35,617 nucleotides of DNA from a virus, in the IMG/VR virus record IMGVR_UViG_3300028536_000029, positions 1 through 35,617 of that record. One strand, 5' to 3'. Below are positions 32,015-35,617 of the stretch, piece by piece. The number at the start of each line of letters is the position of its first letter. The stretch's first letter is position 1. The position numbers and the translations under genes were made by a program. Below the pieces are notes generated by a model. That model did no database searches. It had not been told where the DNA came from and saw nothing but the letters and a program-made list of their open reading frames with translations.

Positions 32015-32224
32015 ATGGTGAGACGGATGGCGGAAAACGGCAGCGAATGGGAGGAGCCGCCCTACACTGAGGAGGAGGAAGAGGAATTCTACTGGCGTAC
32101 CCAGTATGGTGTGGTCCAGGTCGCGCACGGCGGCCGAACCATCGTTCCTCAGCCACCACGGCCGCCTAAGAACGATCCCCAGAACGATCCCCCAGAATCG
32201 CAAACCCCAACGCCGGCAAAATAG
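32015..32224 (+). CDS. Small acidic plus-strand protein, 69 aa
   Basis: ATG 32015 with TAGGAG eight bases upstream. The product (MVRRMAENGSEWEEPPYTEE, then EEFYWRTQYGVVQVAHGG and PPRPPKNDPQNDPPES) is acidic then proline-rich. The codon pattern looks real. Its 3' end overlaps the end of the minus-strand fragment at 32166 by 59 bp. I recall similar short proteins in Bradyrhizobium accessory regions, unverified. Function unknown. Confidence 0.5.
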   Translation: MVRRMAENGSEWEEPPYTEEEEEEFYWRTQYGVVQVAHGGRTIVPQPPRPPKNDPQNDPPESQTPTPAK

Positions 32225-32829
32225 CGCCGGCCTTCATCGCCGCTTCGAGCCGGTCGACCCAACCCTTGCCCTCGCCGATGATCTTGCGGGCGTTCTGGAT
32301 GTCCTCGCGGGTGGCGCCCCATTGGCGCGAATATTCCTGATCCCGTTCGAACCGCGCCAGCGCCGCCTTCGGGATATCGGCATTGTCGTTCATGGCGGCG
32401 CGCAGCTCCGGCGTCACATTGATATAGGACAGCATCTCGCGCGTCGCCGCGCCGGATCCCTCCCCTTGCTGCCACGCCGGCACATAGTCGATGAAGCCGC
32501 TATCGACTGTCCCGCGCTGTGGCCGGACGCTGGCGACTGACTTGATGTCGGCCGTGAGTTCGCCCTTGCGAAGCGCGGGGCTGATATCGTCAGGGGGTGG
32601 GCCGAACCGCGTCATGGTAACGCCCTGGCCGCTGTCGACCACGTCCGGCAAACCCGCCGCCTCGCCGCGCCGTTGCAGCACCAGCAGTTGCTCGGGCGTT
32701 GCCTTCCCTGGCATCGGCGCGAACAATGAGTTGCCTGGTCCAAACCAGAGCTTGTGCCAGGCGGAGGCGTTCTGCGCGTCGACATAGCCGCGCGCCGCCT
32801 CCGATGCATTGAGGATGTTGCCGCCCGCG
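32166..32829 (-). pseudogene. Orphan C-terminal module without its N-terminus
   Basis: Good protein sequence begins abruptly right after the stop of the DUF6794 gene: GGNILNASEAARGYVDAQNA, then LWFGPGNSLFAPMPGKATPE, GVTMTRFGPPPDDISPALRK, EMLSYINVTPELRAAMNDNA and RLEAAMKAGAILPALGFAIL. It has no plausible own ribosome site; an ATG at 32861 lies inside the DUF6794 gene and adds unrelated residues. This is what remains when a new C-terminal module plus its partner is inserted and displaces the old module downstream. The activity of the module is unknown. Confidence 0.6.
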
Positions 32830-33237
32830 CTATTTGTGCAGCGATTGCCATACGGCCTCAATAATCTTCATCGAGGCATCTTCGGGATGACATCGGTAGC
32901 CACATGCCGAAAGTATCAATTTGTCATTGCCTTGCCAAAGGCCGTACCGATTGCGTATCCCCGTTCCGAGTTCGAAATGCAGAGAAATTGTGTCCTCCTT
33001 TTTCATAAACATAATTTTGAGCTTTTCGAACCGAGAAATCCGCGGCAGGAGATCGCGTACAGTTTCTTCCACTGTTACGGGCCAATTTTCTGGACCAAGC
33101 AGTTGTGGGCCCGTTTCGGTTCCTACCGCCGTAATCCGCATAAATACCAAGAAGACCGCTATAAGAATCAAAAAGCTACTGAGTGCTAATTTCACCCAGC
33201 GGCTCCTTGAAAGTCCGTCATTTGCTAGGCCGAGCAT
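32830..33237 (-). CDS. DUF6794 membrane-anchored protein, putative immunity partner
   Basis: 135 residues. An N-terminal membrane helix (WVKLALSSFLILIAVFLVFM, residues 14-33) is followed by a domain with the DUF6794 pattern: PVTVEETVRDLLPRIS, EDTISLHFELGTGIRNRYGL, WQGND, and HPEDASMKIIEAVWQSL. It starts 28 bp after the end of the ART/DUF4329 gene. Position, size and membrane anchor fit an immunity protein against that effector, but DUF6794 proteins also occur alone, so this is inference. Start 33237 is the best available ATG. Confidence 0.75.
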   Translation of the reverse strand: MLGLANDGLSRSRWVKLALSSFLILIAVFLVFMRITAVGTETGPQLLGPENWPVTVEETVRDLLPRISRFEKLKIMFMKKEDTISLHFELGTGIRNRYGLWQGNDKLILSACGYRCHPEDASMKIIEAVWQSLHK

Positions 33238-33265
33238 TCGAAAAATTCCTCACACTCTAGCGATT

Positions 33266-34621
33266 TTACCTGGGACCAAATGACCCCTGGGAATTTAGCG
33301 GCCGTGCGGGAGAATTACTAGAGGCGCCATTCGTGTTGCCAAGTACAGAGACGTCACCCTGAGATAGTTGATTTGGAATGGGCGAGTATTTGTAGATAAT
33401 ACCACTGGGCGCGCCTAGGTAAGAAGGTGCTCCCTCAGAGTCACTATCTCGTTTGTCCTTCAGCGAATAATTCTCGTTAAGCGCGGGGTCAGCCCCACGC
33501 GTGTGCGTGTGATACGCCCCGGCATTAACGCCCAACGAGTGGAGCAGCGGCGTTAGCACGCTATTGCCCGGTGAAGACGAATATGCCGTGCCCTCTGATG
33601 GCGGCGTGTATGAATAATCACCAAGGCCAAGCCATCTATGATAGACGCGCCCAGCGTATTCCAGTCCATAACGCTGCGAAGTCGGGTTGATATCCTGCAA
33701 TGCAGCAATGGCCGCTGCATCGGCTGTTGGATAGCTATCTCCTGCCGACGCTAAACGGAGCGAGTTGGCGTCTCGCACGATAATGATATTCTGTTTCCTG
33801 ATGCCACCCGGTGAGGTATAGTTCTTGATCATCACGGCATCATGCCCAGCATCAAAGGCGCTCCGTAATGCATCAACCACCTGACCATGAGTCTCCGATC
33901 CATCCAGCGTCAACGACGTCGGACGCTCCGCGCGATGCAGAAGCTTGTAAACCTGTGGATTGGTTTGCTCACTACCCCGTGCTGCCGCAAACTCATTCGC
34001 AACCTCGGGATCAAGCGCCAAGGAAACTCCAGGTGATTCCATGCCCGCCGCATTTGTGGAAACAGCTCTCGGAGAGCTGAACTCCGTTCCCGATCCATGG
34101 TAGAGTGGCATATCGGTTCGGAAGCCCATTTGCGTGGCGCGAGCCATGCGAGAGGCCGTATCCATCGGTAGCTTGAGGCCCACCCGTAATTCGTTGGCCG
34201 CCGCTGGCACAGTGCCGGCGCCGCCCATCATTGTCATCGCTGTGTCGACCGCTGGGCCGATGGATTGTGGCGCGTAGCCATCCTCTCCCAAATGCCCTAC
34301 GTCCGCAGCGCTCGCCTCAAGAGCGCGCTGTGGAAGTGTCAGGAGCTGCGTCATCATTCCATATGCAACTCTGCCAGCGATGTCGGCCGTCTTGTTGCCG
34401 ATCGCAGTTCCGGCGGAGAATTGTCCGCCGTCGCCAACGGCCGGCGCGCCGACATCGGATAGATCAGCCCCAGTCTCGAGCCGTTGGTGCTGGCTTTCCA
34501 GTTGCGTCCGTGCCTGTTCGATCAAGCCATCTGCGCTGAACGGATCATGGTCAACGGGGATAAGTGAAGCATCTCCGAAATCCGGTTGATGGTCCACAGG
34601 CACCAGAGAAAAATCAGGCAT
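33266..34621 (-). CDS. Type III modular protein: shared leader, ADP-ribosyltransferase-like domain, DUF4329 domain
   Basis: 451 residues from ATG 34621 (a TTG at 34630 is less likely). Residues 1-30 contain a duplicated motif (FSLVPVDHQPDF; ASLIPVDHDPF). Residues 80-135 (LLTLPQRALEASAADVGHLG; GYAPQSIGPAVDTAMTM) are shared with the gene at 34644. Residues about 170-290 (MPLYHGSGTEFSSP; GVSLALDPEVANEFAAARGS; IRKQNIIIVRDANSLRLAS) match the ART-like fold of phage polyvalent proteins. Residues about 300-425 (INPTSQRYGLEYAGRVYHRW; AGAYHTHTRGADPALNENYS; PSYLGAPSGIIYKYSP) match DUF4329, whose HTH--S--D pattern suggests a JAB-like metal site. DUF4329 is known at the ends of Rhs toxins. The intact frame contrasts with the broken cassettes nearby. 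Confidence 0.75.
   Translation of the reverse strand: MPDFSLVPVDHQPDFGDASLIPVDHDPFSADGLIEQARTQLESQHQRLETGADLSDVGAPAVGDGGQFSAGTAIGNKTADIAGRVAYGMMTQLLTLPQRALEASAADVGHLGEDGYAPQSIGPAVDTAMTMMGGAGTVPAAANELRVGLKLPMDTASRMARATQMGFRTDMPLYHGSGTEFSSPRAVSTNAAGMESPGVSLALDPEVANEFAAARGSEQTNPQVYKLLHRAERPTSLTLDGSETHGQVVDALRSAFDAGHDAVMIKNYTSPGGIRKQNIIIVRDANSLRLASAGDSYPTADAAAIAALQDINPTSQRYGLEYAGRVYHRWLGLGDYSYTPPSEGTAYSSSPGNSVLTPLLHSLGVNAGAYHTHTRGADPALNENYSLKDKRDSDSEGAPSYLGAPSGIIYKYSPIPNQLSQGDVSVLGNTNGASSNSPARPLNSQGSFGPR
34226..34350. repeat. Direct repeat in Type III leader, copy 1
   Basis: Nearly identical to 35493-35617 at a constant offset of 1267 bp; the last 80 bp are almost free of mismatches. It encodes LPQRALEASAADVGHLGEDG. 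The second copy runs off the right edge. Confidence 0.8.
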
Positions 34622-34643
34622 GCTGAACAACCATCAACTCGAT

Positions 34644-35617
34644 TTATCGGTCATCGCTGGACTCCCCGTTCGTTGCGCCGATGCCAACCGGTACCGCAAC
34701 GCCGTTGAACTGAATGACTTCGTTCAGGCGTGGATTATTATTGACGAACTTCCGGATGGTGGCCGCGGTCTTGGGCGCGACCGTCTTGAGATAATTGGGA
34801 TCTGCCATATAGGCGCGGAGTGCTTCCGCGATGTATTCGCGCGAAACGTCCTTGCCGCGGTAGCCGGCATTCTCCGGCGTGTAGAAGCGTCCTCTGGCGG
34901 CCTCGCCCGTCTGGGGGCCATACCGTCCTGTTCCGGGCGTCGTCGCGCGGTTGGGGTTGTTCAGCGTATTGTAGACCCGCCGCAGCTCGTCCATGAGCGG
35001 CCCGGCGTCGATGTCGCCGGCAAGATCGTCGACGGCATGCCCGAATTCGTGAGCTGAAACCTTATCTTTGGCAGCTTGATTTAAAGCCGAGAGAACGGTG
35101 ATCCCACGCTCCGGCCCATCCGGTCCTCGTGTGACTCCGTAAGCCCCAATCGAACCTCGAGGAAGTGCGCTCGCCGGCCCGCTCTGAATTGGCGAGCCAA
35201 GCGTTGCCGTTGCTGCGGCGTTAAGTTCCGCTGGCGTGAGGGCTTCGTCCATTCTGCCCAGCGTTCTTCGTCCGACAACGAATTCAGCCGCGAGATTTCT
35301 TCCTTCGATATCTTTGGAAAGATTTCCTGCGACATCAGATGGGGCTCCGGAAGGATAGTCCGCCTCGAAGGGGCGAGGCGATTTTGCCGGTGGATTATAG
35401 ATCGAAGCCGATCGTGATGCCAGCGAATCTGAGCCACCACGCAAAGGACTCGCCTCTGCTGGAACGACCGCCGCACGACCTGCCCCCACACCTCCCATCG
35501 TCATCGCCGTCTCTACCGCTGGGCCTATGGATTGCGGCGTGTAGCCATCCTCTCCCAAATGCCCTACGTCCGCAGCGCTCGCCTCAAGAGCGCGCTGTGG
35601 AAGTGTCAGGAGCTGCG
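34644..35617 (-). CDS. Type III modular protein with zinc metallopeptidase domain, 5' end outside window
   Basis: The frame is open to the right edge, where it encodes the same LPQRALEASAADVGHLGEDG as its neighbour. After a variable Pro/Ser linker comes a metallopeptidase domain: KVSAHEFGHAVDDLAGDIDA with HExxH (HEFGH, 35037-35051), then REYIAEALRAYMADPNYLKT, where the Glu of IAEAL (about 34824-34826) is the likely third zinc ligand. It closes with AATIRKFVNNNPRLNEVIQF. Such gluzincin-like domains occur in polymorphic toxins and phage polyvalent proteins. The stop is 22 bp before the ART/DUF4329 gene. No separate partner gene follows it. Confidence 0.75.
   Translation of the reverse strand, partial: QLLTLPQRALEASAADVGHLGEDGYTPQSIGPAVETAMTMGGVGAGRAAVVPAEASPLRGGSDSLASRSASIYNPPAKSPRPFEADYPSGAPSDVAGNLSKDIEGRNLAAEFVVGRRTLGRMDEALTPAELNAAATATLGSPIQSGPASALPRGSIGAYGVTRGPDGPERGITVLSALNQAAKDKVSAHEFGHAVDDLAGDIDAGPLMDELRRVYNTLNNPNRATTPGTGRYGPQTGEAARGRFYTPENAGYRGKDVSREYIAEALRAYMADPNYLKTVAPKTAATIRKFVNNNPRLNEVIQFNGVAVPVGIGATNGESSDDR
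35493..35617. repeat. Direct repeat in Type III leader, copy 2 (cut by window edge)
   Basis: Partner of 34226-34350; see that entry. The repeat probably extends further right. Confidence 0.8.

Noticed and set aside
1-35617. CRISPR arrays, tRNA genes, transposases, terminase and portal
   Set aside because: None was recognised on either strand. The regular repeats found are coding repeats or paired direct repeats, not CRISPR.

Overview
The window looks like the late (virion) region of a tailed phage or prophage from an alphaproteobacterium, most likely Bradyrhizobium or a close relative. This rests on GC-rich codon use, recognisable families (SU10-type capsid, P22-like neck proteins, short-tail fibre genes) and three SOS boxes of the alphaproteobacterial type GTTC-N7-GTTC. 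Almost all genes lie on the minus strand and are read from high to low coordinates. Terminase, portal, integrase and attachment sites are not visible. No tRNA or CRISPR was seen.

Layout in transcription order. 35617-32166: two proteins sharing one N-terminal region but carrying different enzyme-like C-termini (a zinc metallopeptidase; an ADP-ribosyltransferase-like plus DUF4329 domain), a DUF6794 membrane protein and an orphan C-terminal fragment. 31795-31090: two small phage proteins. 30847-26719: small membrane or exported proteins, two of them paralogous, two with SOS promoters. 26581-25345: a frameshifted modular protein. 25313-18201: the compact virion operon (capsid, decoration, neck, tail proteins) with a strong terminator after the capsid gene. 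17567-7144: a GNAT-like protein, an Ala/Gln-rich virion protein and a long accessory block of modular proteins with conserved proline-rich N-termini and variable C-termini, interleaved with small exported, membrane or TPR proteins and with decayed remnants. 6857-1: an SOS-linked ClpP-like exported protein, a proline-rich protein, a scaffold-like protein, another frameshifted modular protein, three small phage proteins and the start of a tail-collar fibre gene.

Main interpretation (inference): the phage carries an expanding and decaying set of polymorphic effector/immunity-type cassettes inserted among virion genes. The supporting signs are shared N-termini with swapped C-termini, start-stop-coupled small partner genes, orphan C-terminal tails, duplicated convergent gene pairs, near-identical direct repeats and about eight frameshifts confined to these cassettes, while all recognised virion genes are intact. 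Whether the effectors travel in the virion, act on rival phages or bacteria, or act in the host cannot be decided from sequence.
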